Assembly (NCBI GenBank): GCA_937952135.1
Contig: CALFYL010000350.1
Span: 1-18,529, forward strand
From: an uncultured Planctomycetia bacterium
GTDB taxonomy: Bacteria; Planctomycetota; UBA1135; GCA-002686595
Reading direction: 5' to 3'
DNA: 18,529 nt
In this document: positions 7,262-14,665 of the stretch, piece by piece
How the letters are laid out: each line of letters starts with the position of its first letter
How positions within the stretch are numbered: the first letter of the stretch is position 1
Program-made: the position numbers and the translations under genes
The notes under the pieces: model-generated
Databases searched by the model: none
Told to the model about the DNA's origin: nothing
Seen by the model: only the letters and a program-made list of their open reading frames with translations

Positions 7262-10200
7262 TCACTTCAGCCGCACACGCAACTCGAGCTTGTCCGTGGA
7301 CTCGATCTTCACCGTTTCCTCGACGCGCTCGAGCCCGCGCTGCACTTCGAGCTTGTAATCGCCGGGCGCGTGGACGCCGAGCGCGAGGATCCCCGCACTG
7401 TTCGAGACGCCCTTGCCCGCGAACAGGTTCGTGAGGGCGCGCCCGACGTCGGCGCCGGCGATGTCGGCCCCGCGCTCGAGCGGAACCAGGCGCCCGGTCG
7501 CCCCCGACACCGGCCGCCCGGCGCTCGTCACCTTGACGCTCACCTCGACGCCCTTGCGCACCGTGAGGTCGACCGGCGCCACTTTCTCCGCGGAAACCAG
7601 CACCTCGCGCGCGAGCGTGTCCGCGAAGCCGTCCGCGCTCGCGCTGATGTCGTACTTGCCTTCGGCGAGCGCGTCGAAGCGGTAGGCGCCGTCCGCGCCC
7701 GAAGTCGCGCGCTCCGGCGCCGCTCCTTCGAGGTCGACGCGCGTCGCGATCAACTGCGCGTCGGGCACCGCGGCGCCGCCCTCGTCGAGCACGCGCCCGA
7801 ACAACTCCAGCGCCGGCGGCAGCCGCAGCTCGAGGCCGCGTTCGAACTGGTCGGCGCGGACCTGGACCGTCAGCGGCGCAGCGGCGGCGTAGCGCCGCGG
7901 CGCGTCGTTTCCGCCGCCGTCCCCGCGCGGCGGCGCCACCGTGATCTGGAAGGCGCCCGCATCGAGGCGCGTGAACTTGAAAGCGCCGTCGTCTCCGGAA
8001 GTCTCGCGCGAAACGCCCGACTCCTGCGCGACGAGCTTGCCGAGCCAGCCGCCGGAGTCCTGCGACTGGACTCGCCGCGCGGTCACGCGAGCTCCGGAGA
8101 TCGGCGCTCCGTCGCGCGCGTCGACGACGCGGCCTTCGATGCCGCCTTCGGGATAGCGCAGATCGAGCCGGAACTCGGGCGCGTCGGGAATCTCCGCGCT
8201 CACGCGCACGCCTCCGCGCCGGCCTTGTCCGTCGATGTTGAATTGGTACTCGCCCGGCGCGAGGCCCGTGAACTCGTACGCGCCGTCCGTCCCGATCTGC
8301 GCGATCTTCAGATCGAGCCCGAGCATGCTCTCGCTCTCGAAGGACAGCGCCGTGATCGCGCCGCGGCTCACCGGCCGGCCGCCGTCGAGCACGACGCCGA
8401 ACACGCGCGTCGCGCCGCTCGAGGTGTCGAGGATGTCGTACTCCACTCGCTCGTCGGCGGGCACGGTCACCAAGTCGAAGTTGAGCGTTCCGAGAAAGCT
8501 CGTCGGATTGAGCGCTTCGTCGCCGCGCGTGAGGAGCAGGAAGTAGCCGCCGCCCGCCATGCGGTCGATGCGGTAGCGTCCCTCGGCGTCGGTGCGCCCC
8601 TGATAGAGCGCGCCGCCGTTCGCGCGGCCTTCGCCCGCCATGTTCGCCGGCGACGCGGCGATGACGATCGCGCCCGAAACCGGCCGGCCGAAACGATCCA
8701 GCGCCCGACCGAAGACCCCGCCGCCCGTGGAGAGCTCGATCTCGACCTCCGCCGGGTCGCCTTCGCTGCTCGCGATCACCGTGCGCGAGCGCCCGATCAC
8801 GTAGTCGCGGTGCGATGCGAGCACGACCGTCGGCCCGGGCTCGAGCCCGATCAGCTCGAACGTGCCGTCCGCCCGCGACGGAACCGCGCTGTCGCCGAGC
8901 AAGCCGAGCTGCGCCGCGAAGTCGCGAAATCCCGGGGGGATCTGCTCGAGTTCCGGCGCGCCGCGCCGATCGCGACGGTTGCGGCGCTCGAAGCTCTCCG
9001 CTCGATCCGCGGGCACCGCGAACACCTGGGCGCCGGCGACGGGTTCGCCCTCGAGGTCGGTCACCGTCCCCACGATGCGCGCCCCGCGCTCGAGCTCGAC
9101 GATCACTCCGCGCAGCGTTTCGCCCTCGGGCGTGGTCAGCTCGTCGACGGTCTTGTCGAGGTAGCCCTTCGCGCTCACGGTGAACGAGATCTTCTCGCCG
9201 CCCTTCACCGGATCGAGCCGGAAGCGGCCGTCGACCGTCTCGAACACGATGCCGCCCGAGAACGGGTTGTTGTTGCCGGGCGCGTCGATCTGCGTCTCGA
9301 TGCGGTCGCGCGTCTGGATCGTGAAGTTCGTCACGGGCGCCTTGCGCTCGAGGTCCATCACGATGCCTTCGACCGCCCCGCCCGCGCGCAGCGTGACTTC
9401 GATCTCGCCCTTCTGCTCGGCGGGGTCCCAATCGAAGCGCTGGTGCGCGTAGCCGAGCTTGTAGAAGTCGATGCGGTGCGGGCCCTTGCCCGCGAACGCG
9501 CCCGCGGTGAAGCGGCCGTCCGCGTCCGTGCGCGGGTAGTCGAAGCCCTCCACCGACGCGGCGAGCAGCGGCGCGAAGGAGAAGTCGAACTCGAAGTTGC
9601 GGAAGTCGATCGGGTTCCAACGCACCACGGCGCCTTCGACCGGCTTGCCCGCGCTGTCGACGACGCGGCCGCTCACCATCGGACCGCGCGGCAGCTCGAA
9701 ATCGCCCGCGAGCGCGAGCGCGCCGTCGGCGCACATCACGCGCGGTCCCTTCGCCGGCAGGCACTCCTCGGCGACGCCGACGAGGTCGAGTTCGCCCGCC
9801 GGCGCGGACTCGATGCGGAAGCGTCCGTCGGCGCCCGTGACCGCGTGCGTCGCCTCGAGCACTTCTTCGGCGAACTGCAAGCTGCGAAGTCCGCGCGGAA
9901 CGACGGCGACGTGCGCGCCCGCGACCGGCCGCGGCGCCGCCTTGTCGTCGCCCTCCTTCGGCCGCGCGAGCACGCGGCCCTCGATGCTCCCACCCGAGCG
10001 CGTCTGCAGCACGACCGTCGTGTCCTCGCCCGCGCGCACCTCCAAATCGAGCGCGTGCGAGAGCGCGAAGCCCGCTCCCGAAGCCGTGACGTCGTAGCCC
10101 GCGCCCGCGGGCACGCCCGCGATCACGAACGAACCGTCGTCGTCGGTGCGCGCCTCGAGATAGCACGCGTCGCCGCTGCGCGCGCTCTCGATCGCGAGGC

Positions 10201-10903
10201 CGGGCCCGAGCGTCAACGCGACTTGCACCCGCGCCGCGGGCTGGCCGCTGGGCAAGAGCACGACGCCGATCACGCGCCCGCCGCCGCGCACGAACAGCTC
10301 GACCGGCCCGCCCGAGCCGGACTCGGCGACGTACGCGCGCGCGACGCTGTCGGGCACGTGCCGCGCGCCGCGCGCCTGGATGTAGTACGTGCCGCTGTAC
10401 ACGCCCTCGAAGGAGAACGAGCCATCGGCCTCGCTCACGGCGACCGCGACGGGGTCGACGCGGGTCTCGTATCCCTCGCTCGAGTTCGCGAGCCGCAGCA
10501 CGCGGCCGAAGAACTCGCGCGCGACGGGCGGCACCGGGAGCAACTCGACGCCCGTGCCCGCGACCGGAGCGCCGCTCGTTCGCTCGAGCACGCGACCGAC
10601 GAGCCGACCGGGGCCCGACAGGCGCACGCCCGGCTGCACGACGAAGCCTTCGTTCGAGTAGATCGGACGCTGCGCGCTCTCGCGGCCGTCGGCGCGCGCC
10701 TGGGTTTCGAGCGTCGGTGCGTCCACCGAGTCGGCGACGTTCGATTGCGAGGCCGACGCCGCGCCTTCGCCGGCCGGCGCGGCGCCGCCGTCGAACAGGA
10801 GCCACGCGAGCGCTGCGAGCAACGCAACGGCGGCGAAGGAGACCGCGAGCAGCGGCTTGACCGCGCCACGGCGCGAAGACGAACGGCGGTGCGTAGGGAT
10901 CAA
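7262..10903 (-). CDS. Membrane-anchored protein with about eleven carboxypeptidase-regulatory-like (CarboxypepD_reg) repeats
   Basis: This is a ~1,213-residue protein from a TTG at 10903. The frame stays open far upstream, but no ATG or GTG occurs near the N-terminal anchor, so the start is uncertain; a basic patch (RRSSSRR) followed by a hydrophobic helix at residues 17-37 favours it. The rest is a chain of about eleven beta-sandwich units, each opening with a GxVxGRVxDxxGxPVxGAxV pattern. Examples are GRLVGRVLERTSGAPVAGTG, MVSGRVVDSAGKPVEGAVV, IVGTVTDLEGEPVAGAQVFA, GVFGRALDRFGRPVSGAIV and IEGRVVDARDGAPISGARV. Most also carry the DGxFxxxxLxxGxYxL half. Such domains are non-catalytic and common in surface proteins. 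A type II membrane protein projecting into the periplasm or outside is likely. It is the first gene of the - strand cluster, with its promoter expected in 10904-11191. No enzyme domain is visible. Confidence 0.85.
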   Translation of the reverse strand: MIPTHRRSSSRRGAVKPLLAVSFAAVALLAALAWLLFDGGAAPAGEGAASASQSNVADSVDAPTLETQARADGRESAQRPIYSNEGFVVQPGVRLSGPGRLVGRVLERTSGAPVAGTGVELLPVPPVAREFFGRVLRLANSSEGYETRVDPVAVAVSEADGSFSFEGVYSGTYYIQARGARHVPDSVARAYVAESGSGGPVELFVRGGGRVIGVVLLPSGQPAARVQVALTLGPGLAIESARSGDACYLEARTDDDGSFVIAGVPAGAGYDVTASGAGFALSHALDLEVRAGEDTTVVLQTRSGGSIEGRVLARPKEGDDKAAPRPVAGAHVAVVPRGLRSLQFAEEVLEATHAVTGADGRFRIESAPAGELDLVGVAEECLPAKGPRVMCADGALALAGDFELPRGPMVSGRVVDSAGKPVEGAVVRWNPIDFRNFEFDFSFAPLLAASVEGFDYPRTDADGRFTAGAFAGKGPHRIDFYKLGYAHQRFDWDPAEQKGEIEVTLRAGGAVEGIVMDLERKAPVTNFTIQTRDRIETQIDAPGNNNPFSGGIVFETVDGRFRLDPVKGGEKISFTVSAKGYLDKTVDELTTPEGETLRGVIVELERGARIVGTVTDLEGEPVAGAQVFAVPADRAESFERRNRRDRRGAPELEQIPPGFRDFAAQLGLLGDSAVPSRADGTFELIGLEPGPTVVLASHRDYVIGRSRTVIASSEGDPAEVEIELSTGGGVFGRALDRFGRPVSGAIVIAASPANMAGEGRANGGALYQGRTDAEGRYRIDRMAGGGYFLLLTRGDEALNPTSFLGTLNFDLVTVPADERVEYDILDTSSGATRVFGVVLDGGRPVSRGAITALSFESESMLGLDLKIAQIGTDGAYEFTGLAPGEYQFNIDGQGRRGGVRVSAEIPDAPEFRLDLRYPEGGIEGRVVDARDGAPISGARVTARRVQSQDSGGWLGKLVAQESGVSRETSGDDGAFKFTRLDAGAFQITVAPPRGDGGGNDAPRRYAAAAPLTVQVRADQFERGLELRLPPALELFGRVLDEGGAAVPDAQLIATRVDLEGAAPERATSGADGAYRFDALAEGKYDISASADGFADTLAREVLVSAEKVAPVDLTVRKGVEVSVKVTSAGRPVSGATGRLVPLERGADIAGADVGRALTNLFAGKGVSNSAGILALGVHAPGDYKLEVQRGLERVEETVKIESTDKLELRVRLK

Positions 10904-11191
10904 GGGACGCTGGGGAGGGCCGGGGTGCGGAGGAGCGCGGCGGCGGAGCGAGGGCTCCGATTCTGGACGGAAGTCCAAAGCTCGCGGCCGGGCAGGCGCA
11001 AACCGAACGCGGGGACGCGCACGAGAACAATTCTTGTACCAGCACGGGCGCGCTCGCCCGTGCGCAGTTCGGCGCTGTTTTGCGGGCGGATTCCGCACGG
11101 CATGGGCCGAGTTCGGTGCAGCATGGCCAAACTGATCGCCGTTCGCTCGATGGCCAAGGTCGCCTCCGTGGCCCAAGGAGCTGCGAAGCCC
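10904..11191. promoter_or_regulatory. Divergent intergenic region with AT-rich patch and hairpin
   Basis: These 288 bases separate the divergent repeat-protein and small-membrane-protein genes and should contain both promoters. An unusually AT-rich patch for this window (AGAACAATTCTTGTACCAG) lies at about 11025-11043. It is directly followed by an inverted repeat at 11042-11063 with 9-bp arms (GCACGGGCG and CGCCCGTGC) and a 4-base loop, a plausible operator. No convincing sigma-70 pair was found. ATGs at 11102, 11123 and 11150 are alternative starts for the right-hand gene. Confidence 0.4.
11175..11180 (+). promoter_or_regulatory. Shine-Dalgarno AAGGAG deciding the start of the small membrane protein
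   Basis: AAGGAG ends 11 bases before the ATG at 11192 (14 before the ATG at 11195). It is one of the few strong ribosome sites in the window. It favours this start over the in-frame ATGs at 11102, 11123 and 11150. Confidence 0.55.
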
Positions 11192-11602
11192 ATGATGCCG
11201 CCCGCCACGCCCGACCTTCCGCCGCTGCTCAAGATCCACACCGATCCGCGCCCCTTGGTCGCGCGCGTCGCCCTGCTGTTCGGCGCGGCCCTGTTCTTTG
11301 CGCTGGGCATCGTCGGTTGGTTGATCCCGGTCGTGACCGGCATCCCCTTCTACATCGTCGCCTTCGCGATGCTCGGGGCCGCGAGCCGCCGCACCGCGCG
11401 CTGGTTGAACCGCGCCGAGACGCACCTGCCCTACCGCTGGCGCGTCGGCCTGCGGCGCTTGACCGAGCGCGCGCGCAAGCACCGCCGTCAGAGTTCGCCG
11501 CGCGCCCGCAGCGACGAAATCGTCCGCGACAGCACCGCTTCGAAGGGTTCCGGGGACCAGTCGAGTTCCGCGCGCGCTTTGGAGGCGTCGAAGTTGAAGT
11601 GA
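11192..11602 (+). CDS. Small two-helix membrane protein (PGPGW/DUF454-like)
   Basis: This is a 136-residue protein from the ATG supported by AAGGAG; with the ATG at 11123 it would have 159. Residues 1-24 are polar and Pro-rich. Then come two hydrophobic helices, about 25-46 (ARVALLFGAALFFALGIVGW) and 49-66 (PVVTGIPFYIVAFAMLGA), joined by a Pro/Gly turn. A basic amphipathic region follows (RRTARWLNRAETHLPYRWRVGLRRLTERARKHRR), and then a Ser/Ala/Arg tail. The layout recalls short membrane proteins of the PGPGW or DUF454 type, but the PGPGW signature itself is absent, so the family is tentative and function unknown. The last 115 bases lie antisense to the 3' end of the epimerase gene, which explains why the tail looks low in information. 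Translation may therefore compete with transcription from the other strand. Confidence 0.65.
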   Translation: MMPPATPDLPPLLKIHTDPRPLVARVALLFGAALFFALGIVGWLIPVVTGIPFYIVAFAMLGAASRRTARWLNRAETHLPYRWRVGLRRLTERARKHRRQSSPRARSDEIVRDSTASKGSGDQSSSARALEASKLK

Positions 11603-12498
11603 GCGCCCAGCATGCGCACGGTCTGCGGAGTCAGCAGTCCCGGCGAGACGAACAGGTCCACGGCGCGCGCAGCGAGCTCGAGCGCGCTCCAAAGTGAAGG
11701 TGGCGCGGCGCGGCGCGGCTGCGGGACACCGAGCAGGCGCGCAGCGAGTTGGAAGAGCTCGAGCGAGCTCCACGCGGACTCGACGAGCAGGTAGCGCTCT
11801 CCGCGCCGTCCTCGTTCGAGCGCGGCGAGCATGCCGACCACGACGTCGCGCACGCCGACGACGGCGAGCGAACCCGGCGGCGTGAACGGCAGCCGCGGCC
11901 CTCGGGCGAGTTGCTCGAGGAACTTGAGCGTGTTCGGAACGCGCGCGCCGAGGCCGAAGATCGCGCCGGGGTTGACCGCGACGACGTCGAGCTCGGAGGC
12001 GGCGCCGAGCGCGAGTTCCTCGGCCGCGCGCTTGGTGTCCGCATAGTCGCAGCGAACCGGCCCGAGGTTGTAGGGCGCGCTCTCGTCCAGCAGCTCGCCC
12101 GCGCGCGCCTGCCCGACGGCGACCACCGAACTCACGTGCAGCACGCGGCCGACCGGGTGCGCGCGGCAGGCTTCGATCACGTTGCGCGTTCCGCCGACGT
12201 TCACCGCCTGCTGCAGCGCCCGGTCGCGCGTGCGGTAGCTGATCACGGCGCCGTTGTGGATCACCCACGGCCGCGCGTGGCGCCGGCAGAGATCGGCGAC
12301 CGCGCGCTCGACGCTGCTCGCATCGCGCAATTCGCCGTCGCGCCAGCGCACGCTGCCGCCGTCGAGCTGGGAGCGGTCGGACTCGCGGCGCGCGAGCACG
12401 TACACCTCGTGGCCGCGCGCGACGAGCTCGCGCGTGAGCTCGACTCCGACGAAACCCGTGCCGCCGGTGAGCAGCACCGCGGGGCGCGCGCCGGTCAT
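11488..12498 (-). CDS. NAD(P)-dependent epimerase/dehydratase or dihydroflavonol-reductase-like SDR
   Basis: This is a 336-residue extended short-chain dehydrogenase. The nucleotide-binding TGGTGFVG is at residues 11-18. The catalytic Ser lies in HVSSVVAVG (about 121-129), and the catalytic pair Tyr152/Lys156 is in DYADTK. NPGAIFGLG and a C-terminal ELDWSPEPFEAVLSRTI segment are typical of sugar epimerases and 4-reductases (HpnA/DFR-like). The substrate could be a nucleotide sugar or a small carbonyl compound; the sequence does not decide. The ATG at 12498 overlaps the stop of the histidine kinase (ATGA), so it is probably translated by coupling. Its 3' end overlaps the convergent membrane-protein gene by 115 bases, and the conserved C-terminal motif lies inside that overlap, confirming that the frame is real. 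Confidence 0.9.
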   Translation of the reverse strand: MTGARPAVLLTGGTGFVGVELTRELVARGHEVYVLARRESDRSQLDGGSVRWRDGELRDASSVERAVADLCRRHARPWVIHNGAVISYRTRDRALQQAVNVGGTRNVIEACRAHPVGRVLHVSSVVAVGQARAGELLDESAPYNLGPVRCDYADTKRAAEELALGAASELDVVAVNPGAIFGLGARVPNTLKFLEQLARGPRLPFTPPGSLAVVGVRDVVVGMLAALERGRRGERYLLVESAWSSLELFQLAARLLGVPQPRRAAPPSLWSALELAARAVDLFVSPGLLTPQTVRMLGAHFNFDASKARAELDWSPEPFEAVLSRTISSLRARGEL

Positions 12499-14480
12499 GC
12501 GGGGTCCATCGCCAGCGGCAGGCGAACCCGCGCCACCGTGCCCGGACCCGGCGTCGCCGGCACGAGCTCGATGGCGCCCGCGTGGTCCTCGACGACGCGC
12601 TTGGCGATCGCGAGGCCGAGCCCGGTGCCGGTCGTCCGCGTCGTGAAGTAGGGCTCGAAGAGGTGCTCGCGAACCTGCGGCGGCAAGCCGACGCCGGTGT
12701 CGGTGAGCTCGAGCAGCGCGTGGCCGCCCTCCGGCCGAAGCGCGACGTGCAACGAGCCTCCGTCCGGCATCGCTTCGAGCGCGTTCGAAACCAGATTGAG
12801 CAGCACGCGGCGGAGCAGCAGCCGGTCGCCGCGCACGCGCGTCGGCTGGATCGAGCGGCGCAGCTCGACCGCCTGCGACTGCGCCCACGCGGCGTCGAGG
12901 TCGAGCACCTCCTCGACGAGCGGCGCGAGGTCGAGCACTTCGAAGTTCTCCCTGCGCGCGCCGGTGAGCGCGTGGAAGTCCGAACTGATCTCTCGCAGAT
13001 GCGCGACCTGGCGCGCGACGATCTGCAGCGTCTGCTCGAGGATGTGCTCGAACTGCGGGCTGTTCTCGGCCTTCGCGCGCCGGCAGAGGTCGATCGAGAG
13101 CTGGATCGGCGTGAGCGGGTTCTTGATGTCGTGCGCGACCTGGCGCGCCATCTCGCGCCACGCGGCGTCCTTCTGCGCCTTGATCAGACTCTCGCGGCCC
13201 TGCGCGAGCTCCGCGGTCATCCGATTGAGTGCTTCGCCGAGCTCCCCGAGCTCGTCGCCCGTGGCCACGCGCACGCGCGCCTCGAGATCGCCCCCCGCCA
13301 CGCGCTGCACGTGCTCGCGCAGCGCGAGGATCGGCTGCGTCGTGCGGCGCGCGATCACCATCGTCCACAGCACGCTGACGAGCAGCACCGCCAGCGTGGC
13401 CTTGAACAAGAGCGCGCGCAGCTCGCGCACGGGCCGGAAGATGTCGTCGTTGTCGATGCCCACGCCGACGATCCAGCCGAAGCCGCCCTCGTCGTAGCCG
13501 CGCGTGCGACGGAACGCGGCGTTCTTGCGCTTGCCGTCGAAGCTGTACTCGGGATACAGCCCCCAAGGCGAAGCGAGCGCGGCCGCGGTCATCTCCGGCA
13601 GGGCGATGGGCGGCTGCGAAACGCGCTGCCCGTACAGCTCCGGCCGCGCGTGCGCGAGGATCGTGTCCGCGTCGCTCTTCCAGATCCAACCGTAGGCCGA
13701 GGGGAACTCGTCGGGTCCGACGAGCCCCTGGAAGTAGCTGCGCAGCACCTCGGGGTTGTCGAGCTCCTCTTGCACGTGGCTCCAGTTCACGAGCGCGAAG
13801 ACGGCGCCGACGAAGCGCTCGGAACGCTCCGGTCGAAGCTCGTCGCGCGGCCACGCGATGGGCGCGGAGAAGCCGATGTGGAAGTTCTCGGGGTGCAGCG
13901 GAGTGAGCGGGCGCCGCGGCGGGAGCAGTCCGCACTGCGCGCTCGAGATCTGGTCGACGCGGTGCGTGCGGCCGGCCTTCGCGGCCTCGAACCACACCTC
14001 GCGCGCATACGAGCGCGACTGAAGCGCGGCGTTGACCTCGGGCGCGAAGCCCAGCCCGGAACGCCCCACCGTGCTCGCCGCGACGAAACGACCCTCGGAG
14101 TCGACCAGCAGGAACAGGTCGTAGCCGCGCTTGGCCGCGATCCAGTGGTTGAACTGATCGATCTGCGTCTTGCGCATGAGGCGCCGGTCCTCTGCGCTCT
14201 CACCCTCGAGTTCGCCGGCCTCGTCGCGCCAGGCCTCGTCGATCGCGAGGTAGCAGCCCGGATCCGCGGCGAGCAACGCGATGCTCGAGTTCCACTCCTC
14301 GACGTCGCGGTCGACGCGCAGCGCCAGGTCCGCGGCGATGCCCTTGAGCGAGTAGAGCACGACGTCCTTCGAGAGCCGGCCCGCCATCTGATGGTCGACG
14401 AAGATCGCGAACCCGAGAAACGGGATCGCGACGGCGGCGAGGACCGCGAGCAGCAGTTTGGTCGAGAGCCGGAACTTCAC
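12495..14480 (-). CDS. NtrY-like sensor histidine kinase with periplasmic Cache-type sensor
   Basis: This is a 661-residue protein from a GTG at 14480 supported by GAGG at 14490-14493; the frame is open to 14651, but that extension is Arg-rich and implausible. The first membrane helix is at residues 7-28. A ~325-residue extracytoplasmic region follows, with double-Cache-like elements (GYDLFLLVDSEGRFVAAS, GWIVGVGIDNDDIF). A second helix is at 355-376, followed by a HAMP linker (ending GDELGELGEALNRM). The H-box is MARQVAHDIKNPLTPIQLSI with phospho-acceptor His450. The ATPase boxes are an N-box around Asn566 (NLVSNALEAMPDGG), a G1 box DTGVGLP, an F-box FEPYFTT and a G2 box GTGLGLAI, all intact. 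The H-box wording is characteristic of NtrY-type kinases. No response regulator lies next to it, so its partner is elsewhere. The gene overlaps the downstream epimerase by 4 bases. Confidence 0.9.
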   Translation of the reverse strand: MKFRLSTKLLLAVLAAVAIPFLGFAIFVDHQMAGRLSKDVVLYSLKGIAADLALRVDRDVEEWNSSIALLAADPGCYLAIDEAWRDEAGELEGESAEDRRLMRKTQIDQFNHWIAAKRGYDLFLLVDSEGRFVAASTVGRSGLGFAPEVNAALQSRSYAREVWFEAAKAGRTHRVDQISSAQCGLLPPRRPLTPLHPENFHIGFSAPIAWPRDELRPERSERFVGAVFALVNWSHVQEELDNPEVLRSYFQGLVGPDEFPSAYGWIWKSDADTILAHARPELYGQRVSQPPIALPEMTAAALASPWGLYPEYSFDGKRKNAAFRRTRGYDEGGFGWIVGVGIDNDDIFRPVRELRALLFKATLAVLLVSVLWTMVIARRTTQPILALREHVQRVAGGDLEARVRVATGDELGELGEALNRMTAELAQGRESLIKAQKDAAWREMARQVAHDIKNPLTPIQLSIDLCRRAKAENSPQFEHILEQTLQIVARQVAHLREISSDFHALTGARRENFEVLDLAPLVEEVLDLDAAWAQSQAVELRRSIQPTRVRGDRLLLRRVLLNLVSNALEAMPDGGSLHVALRPEGGHALLELTDTGVGLPPQVREHLFEPYFTTRTTGTGLGLAIAKRVVEDHAGAIELVPATPGPGTVARVRLPLAMDPA

Positions 14481-14665
14481 GCGCGCACGCCTCGCGAATC
14501 CGCGCCGCGCGCGGAGAGCGACATTGCGTCCAGCGTCGCCGCTGGGACACGCGACGAAGCGCACGCTCCCGCGCGTGCGCAGGTAGAGTGTCCTGTGAAT
14601 CCGTGCGGCGCCATCGGCGCGCATCCCAACGCTCCCAGCGCGCCGCCGCAAGCCTCCTGTTGTCC
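14481..14665. promoter_or_regulatory. Divergent intergenic region with hairpin
   Basis: The region between the histidine kinase and the glycosyltransferase contains an inverted repeat at 14559-14580, with 8-bp arms (GCGCACGC and GCGTGCGC) and a 6-base loop. It may be an operator. If the glycosyltransferase started at the GTG at 14588, the hairpin would sit on its ribosome site. No confident promoter elements were seen. Confidence 0.35.

Noticed and set aside
7213..7358. Good-looking AAAGGAGG plus ATG on the + strand at 7213-7229
   Set aside because: The resulting short frame is antisense to the 5' end of the PLD gene and the 3' end of the repeat gene and encodes nothing recognisable; the match is probably chance.
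7140..11045. 1301-codon open frame on the - strand
   Set aside because: It runs in another frame over the same stretch as the repeat protein and is an Arg/Ala/Gly-rich shadow without motifs.
7241..11602. 1453-codon open frame on the + strand
   Set aside because: Up to about 11100 it is antisense to the repeat-protein gene, with no recognisable domain and a composition dominated by Arg, Ala, His, Asp, Glu and Leu, typical of GC-rich shadows. Only its 3' end (from 11192) is the real small membrane protein.
10904..12268. Upstream extension of the repeat-protein frame to an ATG at 12268
   Set aside because: The extension would run antisense to the small membrane protein and in another frame of the epimerase gene. 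It lacks domains, and a basic patch plus hydrophobic helix near 10850 marks the natural N-terminus.
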